DNA from: Congregibacter brevis
Lineage (GTDB): Bacteria > Pseudomonadota > Gammaproteobacteria > Pseudomonadales > Halieaceae
Reading direction: 5' to 3'
Assembly (NCBI RefSeq): GCF_045689245.1
Contig: NZ_CP136865.1
Location: forward strand, 2,108,001 to 2,172,000
Length of the DNA stretch: 64,000 nt
Below, piece after piece: positions 51,757-60,654 of this stretch; positions within the stretch are counted from its first letter, which is position 1; each line of letters starts with the position of its first letter. The translations under genes were made by a program, and so were the position numbers. The notes under the pieces were generated by a model. The model did no database searches. It saw nothing but the letters and a program-made list of their open reading frames with translations, and was not told the DNA's origin.

Positions 51757-54306
51757 ATGACTACACGAAAAACTGCCACGGTCACACGGCTTCACAGTAA
51801 TCGCTCGCCCGAAAGCAGCGTTATCCGCGAAGCACTATCGAAATCGGTAAAGCGGATTGCGCCTCTATGGTCTCTAGAGCACTTTGTCGCGGTAAATCCG
51901 TTTCTTGGTTTCACAGACGAACCCTTCGATCGCGCGGCGAGACGCGTGTCTTTGGCCTGCGATGCCCAGCTGTTGATGCCCCGCGCGTTCTATCGCGAAG
52001 CGCTGCGGAGCGGCCGTATGCTCACGAGTGACATAGAGAGCACGCTGCAACAAAGCAGTCATGCAGCCGAAACCGGGCTAAAGACCGTCATGGATGCGCT
52101 GCAGAAAGAGCGTGATCTTGATTCGAGAAAGGCCTTGATCAGCTGCGCCGATGTTGCGCAGCAGATTAGCGGGCATGATTGGCCTGCGACCATCGTTGAG
52201 CGTGTATCGCATTGGGCATCGGGATATTTCGACGCGGGGCAGGCAAGCTGGCCTTCCCCGTTTCGTGATCTGCGCCCCTATGAGGCCTGGCGTCGCGAGG
52301 TGGCTATCGATTGTAGTGATACCGTCATGGGGCTTGCTGAGGCTCAAGCAATATTTGCTGAGCTGCCGGACACACCTGAGGACGTCTGCGAGCACGTGCT
52401 GCAGAAGCTAGGAGTACCCGAGGAGCTTCTGGATTTATACCTCCACCGGTTGCTCAGCAGTATTGGTGGGTGGGTAGCCTACGCACGCTATCAAAGCTGG
52501 GGTCAGGAGCTTGCCGGAGAGTCTCCCAAGTGGGTAGTGGATCTGCTGGCGATTCGCCTGTGCTGGGAATTAGTGCTGTTGAAAGAGCTGTCTACAGACG
52601 GATCCGAGATGGCGTGGCGCCGCGCTTTACAGTTGCAGCGTGCAAACGCGGACCTTATGCGTTCGCTAAGTGTTGATGAAGCAGTTGATCAGGTTCTCCA
52701 GGAAGCGTTTGAGTATGCTTGGCAGCGTCAGGCCATCGGTGCTCTAGCCAATTCTCAAGCTCAGGAAACGACTGATGGCGCCAGCGCGCGCCCGTCGGCG
52801 CAAGCGGTGTTTTGTATTGATGTGCGATCGGAGGTATTGCGGCGCGCCATAGAAGCCGCGGGCGAGGATGTCGAAACCTTGGGGTTTGCGGGATTCTTTG
52901 GCCTGCCTATCGAGTATCAGCCTCTAGCGGGAGAGGGTGGTGAGGCTCACTGCCCGGTGCTGCTATCACCAGCGATTGCCGTACAGGAGTCTCTGCGAGG
53001 GCAGTCTCTGGAAATGACCAACCGTTTGTCACGGCGCATCCGCCTGCGTAGGCATTTAAGCAATGGTTGGCGAGCGTTCAAAAATTCTGCGGTGTCCTGC
53101 TTTGTGTTCGTTGAAAGCTATGGCTTGGCCTACGCTTTTAAATTGGCGGCGCACACCTTAGGCATTTCTCGCCCGGAGCCGCATCCTGCTCACCGAGGTT
53201 TACCGCCAAATCTGGCCCGAGAACTGGGTCCCCAGCTTACCCCCGTTGATGGAATTGGCGGAGGTATTGGTATCGAGAGTCAGATCGACTTTGCGCAGTC
53301 TATGCTTAAAGGTATGTCGCTCACCGAGGGCTTTGCTCGGGTCGTAATGCTCGCGGGACATGGTTCATGTACGACAAACAATGCCCATGCAACGGGTCTT
53401 GATTGCGGTGCCTGTGGTGGTCAAACCGGTGAGGCCAGCGCGCGATTGGCGGCGATGATCCTCAACAACCCGCCGGTTAGGAAAGGGCTTAAGGAGCGGG
53501 ATATCGATGTTCCTGAGGACACGGTATTCGTCGCCGCCTTGCACAATACGACAACTGATGTGGTGGAACTGTTTGATCTGGACGCCGTGCCCGTATCCCA
53601 TGCAAAGGATATTAGTGAGCTGCAGAGCCAGCTGCTGGAAGCCGGAGAGCAAGCCCGAGAAGAGCGTAGTAAGCTCTTGGCCTTTGCGCCGGGTACTGAC
53701 CTGCTAAAAGCCGTGAATGCGAAGAGTCGCGACTGGAGCGAAGTGAGGCCCGAGTGGGGTCTGGCGGGTTGCGCGGGCTTCATCGCTGCACCGCGCAGCA
53801 TCACGCGAAGTATCGATCTACAGGGCCAGGCGTTCCTGCACTCCTATGATTATCGGCAAGATCCGGACTTCAGCATTCTCGAACTCATCATGACAGCGCC
53901 CATGGTAGTGGCGAGCTGGATTAGCTTGCAGTACTACGGGTCTACAGTGGATAACAAAGTCTTTGGTAGTGGTAACAAAACGCTGCACAACGTTGTGGGT
54001 GGTAGCCTGGGAGTACTGGAAGGGAACGGCGGAGATCTTCGTGTGGGGCTGCCCATGCAATCCGTACACAACGGTGAGAAGTTTATACATGAGCCTCGTC
54101 GTCTCTCAGTTTTCTTAGCTGCGCCCATCTCGGCGATCAACCGGATTCTGGAAAAACATCCGCAATTGCGGCAGCTGGCTGACAATGGATGGCTGCACTT
54201 ATTTGCCGTCTACGACGAGGGTAAGGTTGTCGCGCGATACACCGGCGAATTACAGTGGGCGTCAGCGAAGCTCGACGATGCGAGCATGGTGGCAGCGGAG
54301 TCCTAG
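51757..54306 (+). CDS. dabA: DabA, carbonic-anhydrase-like subunit of inorganic-carbon pump (DUF2309)
   Basis: An 849-residue soluble or peripheral protein of UPF0753/DUF2309. The zinc site of characterised DabA is kept: Cys and Asp in VFCIDVRSEVLRR (C353, D355), His in LAGHGSCTTNN (H535) and Cys in GLDCGACGG (C550). The 15-residue spacing of the last two is the same as in Halothiobacillus DabA. With DabB it makes a one-way, energy-coupled CO2-to-bicarbonate converter. ATG 51757 has GAGAGGA upstream; the ATG at 51733, which overlaps the dabB stop, is the alternative. Confidence 0.93.
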   Translation: MTTRKTATVTRLHSNRSPESSVIREALSKSVKRIAPLWSLEHFVAVNPFLGFTDEPFDRAARRVSLACDAQLLMPRAFYREALRSGRMLTSDIESTLQQSSHAAETGLKTVMDALQKERDLDSRKALISCADVAQQISGHDWPATIVERVSHWASGYFDAGQASWPSPFRDLRPYEAWRREVAIDCSDTVMGLAEAQAIFAELPDTPEDVCEHVLQKLGVPEELLDLYLHRLLSSIGGWVAYARYQSWGQELAGESPKWVVDLLAIRLCWELVLLKELSTDGSEMAWRRALQLQRANADLMRSLSVDEAVDQVLQEAFEYAWQRQAIGALANSQAQETTDGASARPSAQAVFCIDVRSEVLRRAIEAAGEDVETLGFAGFFGLPIEYQPLAGEGGEAHCPVLLSPAIAVQESLRGQSLEMTNRLSRRIRLRRHLSNGWRAFKNSAVSCFVFVESYGLAYAFKLAAHTLGISRPEPHPAHRGLPPNLARELGPQLTPVDGIGGGIGIESQIDFAQSMLKGMSLTEGFARVVMLAGHGSCTTNNAHATGLDCGACGGQTGEASARLAAMILNNPPVRKGLKERDIDVPEDTVFVAALHNTTTDVVELFDLDAVPVSHAKDISELQSQLLEAGEQAREERSKLLAFAPGTDLLKAVNAKSRDWSEVRPEWGLAGCAGFIAAPRSITRSIDLQGQAFLHSYDYRQDPDFSILELIMTAPMVVASWISLQYYGSTVDNKVFGSGNKTLHNVVGGSLGVLEGNGGDLRVGLPMQSVHNGEKFIHEPRRLSVFLAAPISAINRILEKHPQLRQLADNGWLHLFAVYDEGKVVARYTGELQWASAKLDDASMVAAES

Positions 54307-54308
54307 GT

Positions 54309-55262
54309 TTGAAGCAGTTCAGAGATATTTTGGTTTACGCCGAGTCAGACGATCAGGCCTGTCTAGAGCAGGTGGTTGCGGTAGCTCGTGCCCACGGTGC
54401 GGCCATCACGGTATGCGAAGTGGTCGAACCGGCGCCGGAAATGCAGGACAGCCGCGGTGTTATCGAGCGAGTAAGTAAACTTCGATGGTCTCGTGCTTTC
54501 CAGCGTCTCCGTCGTATCTGTGACCTGTTCGCCAGTCACACGGTAATCGATTACTCCGTGTTCACAGGCGTGCCCTTCGTCACGATCACAGAGCAGGTCG
54601 TACAGCAGGACTTTGATCTCATCGTACACATTAGTGAGCCGGTGCAAATGGCCAGCGGTATAGGCCTGAACGCCACAGGCATGCACTTGATGCGCAAATG
54701 CCCCTGTACAGTTTGGGCTTTGCATCCTATGAGGGAGGCTCATAGCAAAGACGTTGTTTTGGCTTTAGATCGCGAGATCGCAAGTGGGACACGAGCGGCA
54801 GAAGCATTCTCCATGACCCTTGCAGAGGCGGCGCTGGGTTTGGCGCAGACGCGCGATGGTGATGTCCATGTGCTGCACGCCTGGCAACCATATGGCGCTG
54901 AGCTTCTCGATGATGCCGCCCTAGAGCTGTCGGACAGCGAGCAACAGGTGTACCGAAAGCAGCAGCAGAGCGATAGTGAGCAGTGGTTTAAAAGAATTGT
55001 CCAGCGTATCGAGAGCATCGCTGAGGATCCGCTGCGCGTAAAAGCACACCACGTGGAAGGTATGGCGGTACCCACAGTAGAAGGGCTGGTGAAGCACACA
55101 GATGCCGGCATGCTGGTGTTAGGCACTGTGGGAACTTCAGCTAATCCCGGCGTACTTATTGGCGCAACCACTGAATCTATTCTCGCGGGCGGCAGTATTC
55201 CTGTGCTAGCGCTTAAACCGCCGGGCTTTGTGTCGCCACTCATGCTCGCCCGTCAGTCTTAA
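54309..55262 (+). CDS. Tandem universal stress protein (UspA) encoded with dabAB
   Basis: A 317-residue protein of two Usp domains. The first runs about residues 3-150 (FRDILVYAESDDQACLEQVV) and the second 160-310, ending VEGLVKHTDAGMLVLGTVG followed by GVLIGATTESILAGGSIPVLALK. The nucleotide-binding pattern G-2x-G-9x-G(S/T) is recognisable in the second domain (GTVGTSANPGVLIGATTES) and weak in the first. It starts at TTG 54309 with GCGGAG in the end of dabA, two bases after that stop. Translation is thus coupled to the carbon pump; a regulatory or ATP-sensing role there is an inference. Confidence 0.85.
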   Translation: MKQFRDILVYAESDDQACLEQVVAVARAHGAAITVCEVVEPAPEMQDSRGVIERVSKLRWSRAFQRLRRICDLFASHTVIDYSVFTGVPFVTITEQVVQQDFDLIVHISEPVQMASGIGLNATGMHLMRKCPCTVWALHPMREAHSKDVVLALDREIASGTRAAEAFSMTLAEAALGLAQTRDGDVHVLHAWQPYGAELLDDAALELSDSEQQVYRKQQQSDSEQWFKRIVQRIESIAEDPLRVKAHHVEGMAVPTVEGLVKHTDAGMLVLGTVGTSANPGVLIGATTESILAGGSIPVLALKPPGFVSPLMLARQS

Positions 55263-55326
55263 TTAGCAAGACGATCTCCTGATAGCCTATGCCACACTGG
55301 AGGCAGGCTTTAGTGGAGGATGGTAA

Positions 55327-56265
55327 GTGTTGAAGATTACGGTGGTCAGTACACGTGCAGATGCTCTTAAAGAAGCGTTTGAGGGTGATCTGAGTTGTCG
55401 AGTACCGGCGGACCTCGAGCTGCACTTTCACGCAGATCCAGAGTCTGTAAAGGACGAGTCTCTTGCAGCCGAGATTGCACTTGGCGCTCCCGATGTGCTC
55501 GCGCCGCTGTTGGAGCGCATGCCTAAGCTGCGCTGGGTACAGTCTACCTGGGCAGGCATTACGCCTTTTCTTGAATGCCCCCGTCGCGATTATCAGCTAA
55601 CCGGAGTCAAAGACATCTTCGGCGCGAGCATGAGCGAGTATGCCCTTGGATGGGTACTGGCGATTGAAAGATCGGTACTCAGTCATGCCAATGCTAAACA
55701 GTGGAAGCCGGAGATTGATCGCGGTCTTTCAGAGCTCCGAGTGGGTATTGCAGGGGTGGGAAGTATTGGTAGCGCGGTCGCCTGCGCCTTCACACCTTTT
55801 GTGAAAGAAGTCCGTGGCCTCAATAGCGATGGCCGATCAGCGCCAGGATGCAACGCATGTTTTGCGAGGGAAGATCGCCTGGCCTTTGCAGAAGATCTGA
55901 ATGTGCTCATCATGATTCTTCCGGACACGCCGGCTACGGACAGTCTTGTAGATGCGGCTTTGCTTGATCGGCTGGCGCCGAGGGCCATTGTGATCAATGG
56001 AGGGCGTGCGAACGCCTTGGATCTTTCGGCAGCGCTGATTGCTAAAGCATCCGGTCAGTTGAAGGCGCTGGTACTGGATGTGTTTGAGGAAGAGCCTTTG
56101 GGCGACGATGATGCCTTGTGGGACACGCCCGGAGTTTTTGTCACTTCGCACACAGCTGCGCCAACTCGCCTAGACAGTATTGTGAAAGTGTTTCTGGATA
56201 ACTTGCAGCGCTATCAAAAGGGTGACGCATTGCAGGGGCTAATAGACTTCGATCGTGGCTACTAG
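55327..56265 (+). CDS. D-isomer 2-hydroxyacid dehydrogenase (GhrA/phosphoglycerate dehydrogenase-like)
   Basis: A 312-residue NAD(P)-dependent oxidoreductase. The Rossmann motif is GIAGVGSIGSAVA (about 139-151), catalytic Arg is in NGGRANALDL, Glu in VFEEEPLGDDD and His in VTSHTAAPT. It resembles glyoxylate/hydroxypyruvate reductase A-type enzymes. It starts at GTG with AGTGGAGG upstream. The 64-base gap and own ribosome site suggest a separate unit from dabA-usp, although it reads in the same direction. Confidence 0.85.
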   Translation: MLKITVVSTRADALKEAFEGDLSCRVPADLELHFHADPESVKDESLAAEIALGAPDVLAPLLERMPKLRWVQSTWAGITPFLECPRRDYQLTGVKDIFGASMSEYALGWVLAIERSVLSHANAKQWKPEIDRGLSELRVGIAGVGSIGSAVACAFTPFVKEVRGLNSDGRSAPGCNACFAREDRLAFAEDLNVLIMILPDTPATDSLVDAALLDRLAPRAIVINGGRANALDLSAALIAKASGQLKALVLDVFEEEPLGDDDALWDTPGVFVTSHTAAPTRLDSIVKVFLDNLQRYQKGDALQGLIDFDRGY

Positions 56266-56314
56266 CCGGGTCCTAAGTTCACCGCCTTGGATAGCTTACA
56301 AGCTAGGGATCAAA

Positions 56315-56345
56315 ACTCGGGGTGCATGTCTTTTGCACCCCGAGT
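56315..56345 (-). terminator. Strong intrinsic terminator, mainly for the HMG-CoA reductase gene
   Basis: ACTCGGGGTGCA (56315-56326) and TGCACCCCGAGT (56334-56345) form a perfect 12-bp stem with a 7-base loop. On the minus strand the stem is followed by TTTTG, 19 bases after the reductase stop. The same stem may also stop plus-strand transcripts from the dehydrogenase gene, without a T-run. Confidence 0.85.
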
Positions 56346-56363
56346 GAACTGCGTCACGGTTTT

Positions 56364-57548
56364 TTAGCGATTTCGTCCCAGGCGCTCATGGGCATCTACC
56401 CACTCGTTTTGACGGGTCTTTTTGTCAACGCGAGTGGCGGCGCCCAGTGAGAGTTCGCCCGCAACCACAAGAGCCGCGGCAATCTCAGCGAGTTTTAACG
56501 CTTTCCCTTGGCCGTGGCAGTCCATCATTTTTAAACACTCCCGCTGCGTGGGCAGGTTCGTACCGCCCCCGTAACTGGCGACGATGAGCGCAGGAAGAGT
56601 GATAGAGAAATGGTAGTCGCCCTCGCGGGTCACTCGGTTGTAGGTCGTGCACTGATTGGACTCCCCGATGTTGGCAATGTCCTGGCCCGTTGCTAGATAG
56701 AGCGCAGCCAAACCGTTTGCCGGATGTGCCGCATTATTCGAGGAGTTCGTGAGGAACGAGGCGATCGTGGTGATGCCTTGACCGTAGTGCATCGCTTCGG
56801 GGGTGATGCGCAAGTTGCGCTCCAAAACTTCACGGGGGATGGTGATTTCTGCCGTCACGCGCTTGCCGCGGTTCTTCAGAAGGTTCACAGATGAAGTGCG
56901 CTTTTCAGTGTCGAAGTTGCCCGAAAGAAGGTAGTTTTTTAGTGCTGGGTAGTTCTCGCGAATCCATTCACAGGCCACAAAAGTCGCTCGGCTGGTCATG
57001 TTTTGCCCCGCCGCGTCACCGGTACTGTAGTCAAAGCGGGTGTATACAAAATTGTGCGCGCAGTAATGTTCGATCTCGTCGAGCTTACCTACAGATGTCG
57101 TGCTTTCTGCCACGGTTTTAATTTGCGGAAAGTTCTCTACCAGCCATTGTTCAAAGTCCCGCGCATCCCGAGAATTGCGAAACACAAAGCAGGGCGCGCG
57201 TTGCATGGCTTGACCGACCACGGTGGTCATGACGCCTCCGGCCTCACGAATAACCTTCATGCCGCGGTTATAGCTGGCTAACATTGTGCCTTCTACGGTT
57301 GCCATAGGGACATAGAATTCGCCCTGAGCGTGTTCCCCATTCACTAGGAGTGGTCCGGCCACGCCTATAGGAACCTGAACAACACCAAACATGTTTTCGA
57401 TGTTGCCAGCCATTTCCTGTGGATCGAAAGAAAACTGCTTTGTGTGGTCGAGCTCAACACCGGTGGTCTCTTCGATGAACCGCTGTCGTTGGCCAATGAT
57501 GTCTGCGCTGTAGTCGTCTGCGCCATCTCTGGGGATGGATTTGCTCAT
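56364..57548 (-). CDS. Divergent hydroxymethylglutaryl-CoA reductase
   Basis: A 394-residue HMG-CoA reductase family protein. Visible family features: ENMFGVVQVPIGVAGPL (51-67), catalytic Glu86 (ATVEGTML), Lys216 in DTEKRTSS, Asp290 in ATGQDIAN and His387 in DAHERLGR. Two regions differ from well-studied class I enzymes. The coenzyme motif GDAMGMNM is GDAAGQNM (177-184), and the DKKPAAINW motif is TEKRTSSVN. No other mevalonate-pathway gene is nearby and most gammaproteobacteria use the MEP pathway. It may make mevalonate, run in reverse on mevalonate, or act on a related acyl-CoA. Monocistronic with its own terminator. Confidence 0.85.
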   Translation of the reverse strand: MSKSIPRDGADDYSADIIGQRQRFIEETTGVELDHTKQFSFDPQEMAGNIENMFGVVQVPIGVAGPLLVNGEHAQGEFYVPMATVEGTMLASYNRGMKVIREAGGVMTTVVGQAMQRAPCFVFRNSRDARDFEQWLVENFPQIKTVAESTTSVGKLDEIEHYCAHNFVYTRFDYSTGDAAGQNMTSRATFVACEWIRENYPALKNYLLSGNFDTEKRTSSVNLLKNRGKRVTAEITIPREVLERNLRITPEAMHYGQGITTIASFLTNSSNNAAHPANGLAALYLATGQDIANIGESNQCTTYNRVTREGDYHFSITLPALIVASYGGGTNLPTQRECLKMMDCHGQGKALKLAEIAAALVVAGELSLGAATRVDKKTRQNEWVDAHERLGRNR

Positions 57549-57661
57549 AGTCGTAACTCCTTGAGAAAGGCAGCTAAACTACGGTTTCACAGCGCTTGCG
57601 TCAAACGTAGCGCCCAGTTTGCGGTGGCGTCGCCTGCGCGGGTGGCGAGGGAGTTTTCTTA

Positions 57662-58618
57662 ATGATAAGTGAGGTTGTCAGAGTGATTGATTCTTGCCGA
57701 AAGAGCCTTGCGTGGCGCTGTGTGAGTGTACTCGGATTCATGCTTCTGCCAACAGTGGCGCCGGCTCAGAGTGTCGAGGACGTCCTGTCTCAGGACCCGC
57801 CCTTTGACGCCGAGTACCCGGCGTCGGTGGTGGAGCTCAGCATCGTCAGTGACGGATCGCGTATGCCTGCTCACATGTATCTTGCCGCGGGGCCCGGCCC
57901 GCACCCCACAGTGGTCTTACTGCATGGACTACCGGGCAATGAACGCAATCTCGACATCGCGCAGTCGCTGCGCCGTTTCGGATTTAACACCTTGTATTTT
58001 CATTATCGCGGCGCCTGGGGTGCTGAGGGGGAATACCGGTTCAGTCAGCTGCCCGAGGATGTGCTTGCGGTGTTGGAATTTCTTCGCGACCAGGAACAAA
58101 CTCAAGGCTTGCGCGTTGATCGGGATGCACTCTCGATCCTCGGACATTCCTTGGGCGGTTATGCGGCGCTTGCCAGTGGCGCAAGGGACGATGAACTGCT
58201 CTGTGTGATCGCTCTGTCACCGGCGAATCTTGGTCTTTGGCAGGCTGACGTCAACAAGGGCGGTGGTGCCGCGAGTATGCGACTAAAGGCTTACGCGGAT
58301 GAACTATTCATGCTGGAGGGCTTCACCGGAGGGCGTTTGGAAGAAGAACTGGCTTTTGGCGATGCTTCGCTTTGGGATACGCGAGGCTTTGGGGCAGGTT
58401 TGCAGGGCAAATCCGTGTTGATGATCGTGGGGGAACAAGATGCCGTGACTCCAGCTGCGACGATGTTTGAGCCGGTCGTTGCCGCATATGAGGCTTTGGG
58501 CGGGCTCGATCTCTCAGCAAAAGTGATTACCGGTGACCATTCCTTTTCCTGGAGTCGTATCGAGCTGACTCGCGAGGTTTTAACGTGGTCCGACTCGCAT
58601 TGCCGCGCCTCCAACTGA
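57662..58618 (+). CDS. Exported alpha/beta hydrolase
   Basis: A 318-residue hydrolase with a signal peptide cleaved near residue 37 (PTVAPAQS). The oxyanion loop is LLHGLPGNERN, the nucleophile Ser163 is in LGHSLGGYAA, Asp is in GEQDAVTP and His in TGDHSFSW. It belongs to the dienelactone-hydrolase/peptidase-like group. The substrate is unknown and the protein probably periplasmic. The in-frame ATG at 57740 would remove the signal peptide and is less likely. It diverges from the HMG-CoA reductase gene. Confidence 0.82.
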   Translation: MISEVVRVIDSCRKSLAWRCVSVLGFMLLPTVAPAQSVEDVLSQDPPFDAEYPASVVELSIVSDGSRMPAHMYLAAGPGPHPTVVLLHGLPGNERNLDIAQSLRRFGFNTLYFHYRGAWGAEGEYRFSQLPEDVLAVLEFLRDQEQTQGLRVDRDALSILGHSLGGYAALASGARDDELLCVIALSPANLGLWQADVNKGGGAASMRLKAYADELFMLEGFTGGRLEEELAFGDASLWDTRGFGAGLQGKSVLMIVGEQDAVTPAATMFEPVVAAYEALGGLDLSAKVITGDHSFSWSRIELTREVLTWSDSHCRASN

Positions 58619-58639
58619 GCGCAGCCAATCTTCCCACGA

Positions 58640-59257
58640 TCAGGAAGGTAGTAGCAGTGCGCAGCGCTGCCGAAAGCGGCGGATCTTGCGTTGAGTTTTA
58701 CGTCTCGCAAAGAAGCCAGACCAGGTAGATAGTGGAATCAGCTCTGCGTTGCCTATGCCGTCGACCAGCATTACCCGATAGCCGGTATCCTCTTTTACCG
58801 CAACGATGTTGTGCGGGAGTAGATCACGACTGAGGATGCGGAGGTCGCCCACCGCGGTGAGGAATTCTTCTATTCCTGCTTCTAGCTCAGGACTCATGCC
58901 ATCGACGAGGATTTGTTCCAGATTCTTGGGCCAACTCCCGTCGGCATTACGCATAAGCTGAGTGACAATCCCTATACCCATATCAGTTTCTTCGGTGCCG
59001 TGGTAACGAGGGACATAGCGCCATAGAGTCTCGCTCGCTCGGGTCAACAGTTCACGGTAAGCCTTGATCTCTTTTCGTTGATCGTCGAGAAAACGCGCCG
59101 GTAAATGCCGCTTGAAGTCTTTGCGCAGAATCTTGCGGGCCGCCCCGGTACGATCAGGACGAAGCACCTTTACACAGCGGTTTGCGTGTTCGGGGTGCTG
59201 AAAGCAGTAACGCGTTCCGCCTACAAAGAGTGGCCGTGAGTGTTTGAGTTTGAGCAT
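58640..59257 (-). CDS. yrbL: YrbL-family protein (PhoP-regulated kinase-like)
   Basis: A 205-residue protein. Its start (PLFVGGTRYCFQHPEHANRC followed by VKVLRP) and the segment YVPRYHGTEETDMGIGIVT match YrbL, a PhoP/PhoQ-network protein with a protein-kinase-like fold. The LSRDLLPHNIVAV segment resembles a catalytic loop (usually H/RD...N), and MLVDGIGN a DFG-like motif. It lies next to O-antigen ligase and sulfotransferase genes, so a role as a lipopolysaccharide-core or surface-sugar kinase is conceivable; the function is unproven. Confidence 0.82.
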   Translation of the reverse strand: MLKLKHSRPLFVGGTRYCFQHPEHANRCVKVLRPDRTGAARKILRKDFKRHLPARFLDDQRKEIKAYRELLTRASETLWRYVPRYHGTEETDMGIGIVTQLMRNADGSWPKNLEQILVDGMSPELEAGIEEFLTAVGDLRILSRDLLPHNIVAVKEDTGYRVMLVDGIGNAELIPLSTWSGFFARRKTQRKIRRFRQRCALLLPS

Positions 59258-59376
59258 GTTTCAGTAATGATTTTGAATGCGGAGGACAGTTTACCGTAGC
59301 TGTGGTCTATCTCGGGATTTTTTGACTGACGGCCGCTGACATCGCATAGTAGCGGCGCTTCTTTTTGGAATGCTTC

Positions 59377-60654
59377 ATGAGTTCGTTTAGAGTCCCGTTT
59401 CCCGCACTGCTTCTTGTGCTCGCGATAGTACTTTTGCCTATCGGACGCCTGATCGAATTCCCCATGGCGGCCTTGGCTATTGTGGGAATGCTATGGGTTT
59501 TCCGTACAGAAGGACTGGGTCGAGCGAGCCATATTTGGACCTTGATCGGCCTTGTCGCCGCCTTTGCCGTGCCGATGGTTTTGGCGCTCCCAGATGCCAT
59601 CGCCCTCGAAAAAGCCTCCCTCACGACCGCGGGGACTATCCGCTACGCGATGTCCTGTACCGCGCTGCTTGCGTGGTACCAATGCTACAGCGACCAACCC
59701 GCCGATCGCGACAAGCTGCTTAACTGGTTTGGGTGCGTAGTGGCTGTGCTTCTCATCCTGTGGTGTCTTGACGGGCTTTTACAGTTTGTTACTGGCCGTA
59801 ATGTGCTTGGCTATGGCGTAGGGGAGGGCTACATCAATGGCGTGTTCGGGGATGATGACAACGTCAAATTCGGAGTGGCCGTGGCTTTTCTAATGCCCAT
59901 CGGCTTGGTCTATGCACTCCGGAACTGGCCGCGGACAGTGGTAGCGGCGTTCCTGTTGCTAGTGCTTGTTTTGATTGCTCTGTCGGGAAAGCGCGCGGCG
60001 TGGATCAGTGCTGGTGTGGAGTTGGCAGCCTTGGGGTTTTACTACTTTGCCCGAGGACGACTAAGCCTTTTGAAAATCGCCAGTGTTCTAACTGTTGGGG
60101 TGCTCGCCTTGATTTTTGCTTATCAGTCCAGTGAGTGGGTACAAAAGCGTAGCGTTGTGATCGTCACTGCTCTAGACGAGCCTAGTTATGCGTCAGTCAA
60201 TCTGGCGACAGGTTTACGCCTGCCCATATGGCAAACAGCCTTGGCGGTGGGTAAGGAGCATTGGGTTAATGGTGTTGGGCCCCGCGGGTTCCGCTACGCT
60301 TATACCGAGTTCGCGGCGGAAGGAGATCGTTGGGCGCGCCCCGCCGGGGAGGCAGGTGGTGCCAAGGCATCTCACGCTCACCAGTTATTGCTGGAGTTGT
60401 GGGCGGAGACCGGCGCGATTGGTTTAGTCGGTTATGCACTCTTCGTGTCTCTACTCTGGATGGCCTGGCAGCGAGGGGATATGCAGGCGCGATCCAGAGC
60501 TCTGCCCTACGCCGTCACCTTGGTAGGGGTGTTGTTTCCCTTGAATACTCATCTCGCCTGGTATTCCTCCTGGCACGCAATGTTGCTTTGGCTTTTTATT
60601 GGCCTCTATTTGCTAGCTTTGAGCTATCCGGAGCCTAGGGAGGCAGATCGATGA
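59377..60654 (+). CDS. O-antigen ligase family (Wzy_C/WaaL-like) protein
   Basis: A 425-residue inner-membrane protein with about 11 or 12 hydrophobic segments. A large periplasmic loop (about 265-335) contains RLPIWQTALAVGKEHWVNGVGPRGFRYAY-type sequence and SHAHQLLLELWAETGAIGLVGY, the His-containing Wzy_C signature. It could ligate O-antigen to lipid A-core, polymerise a glycan or glycosylate a protein. The ATG at 59377 is preferred to an in-frame TTG at 59365. Its stop overlaps the ATG of the sulfotransferase gene, linking glycan ligation to sulfation. Confidence 0.85.
   Translation: MSSFRVPFPALLLVLAIVLLPIGRLIEFPMAALAIVGMLWVFRTEGLGRASHIWTLIGLVAAFAVPMVLALPDAIALEKASLTTAGTIRYAMSCTALLAWYQCYSDQPADRDKLLNWFGCVVAVLLILWCLDGLLQFVTGRNVLGYGVGEGYINGVFGDDDNVKFGVAVAFLMPIGLVYALRNWPRTVVAAFLLLVLVLIALSGKRAAWISAGVELAALGFYYFARGRLSLLKIASVLTVGVLALIFAYQSSEWVQKRSVVIVTALDEPSYASVNLATGLRLPIWQTALAVGKEHWVNGVGPRGFRYAYTEFAAEGDRWARPAGEAGGAKASHAHQLLLELWAETGAIGLVGYALFVSLLWMAWQRGDMQARSRALPYAVTLVGVLFPLNTHLAWYSSWHAMLLWLFIGLYLLALSYPEPREADR

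Noticed and set aside
56364..57548. Evidence for a mevalonate pathway gene cluster
   Set aside because: No other pathway gene is present in the window. The reductase stands alone and has unusual motifs.
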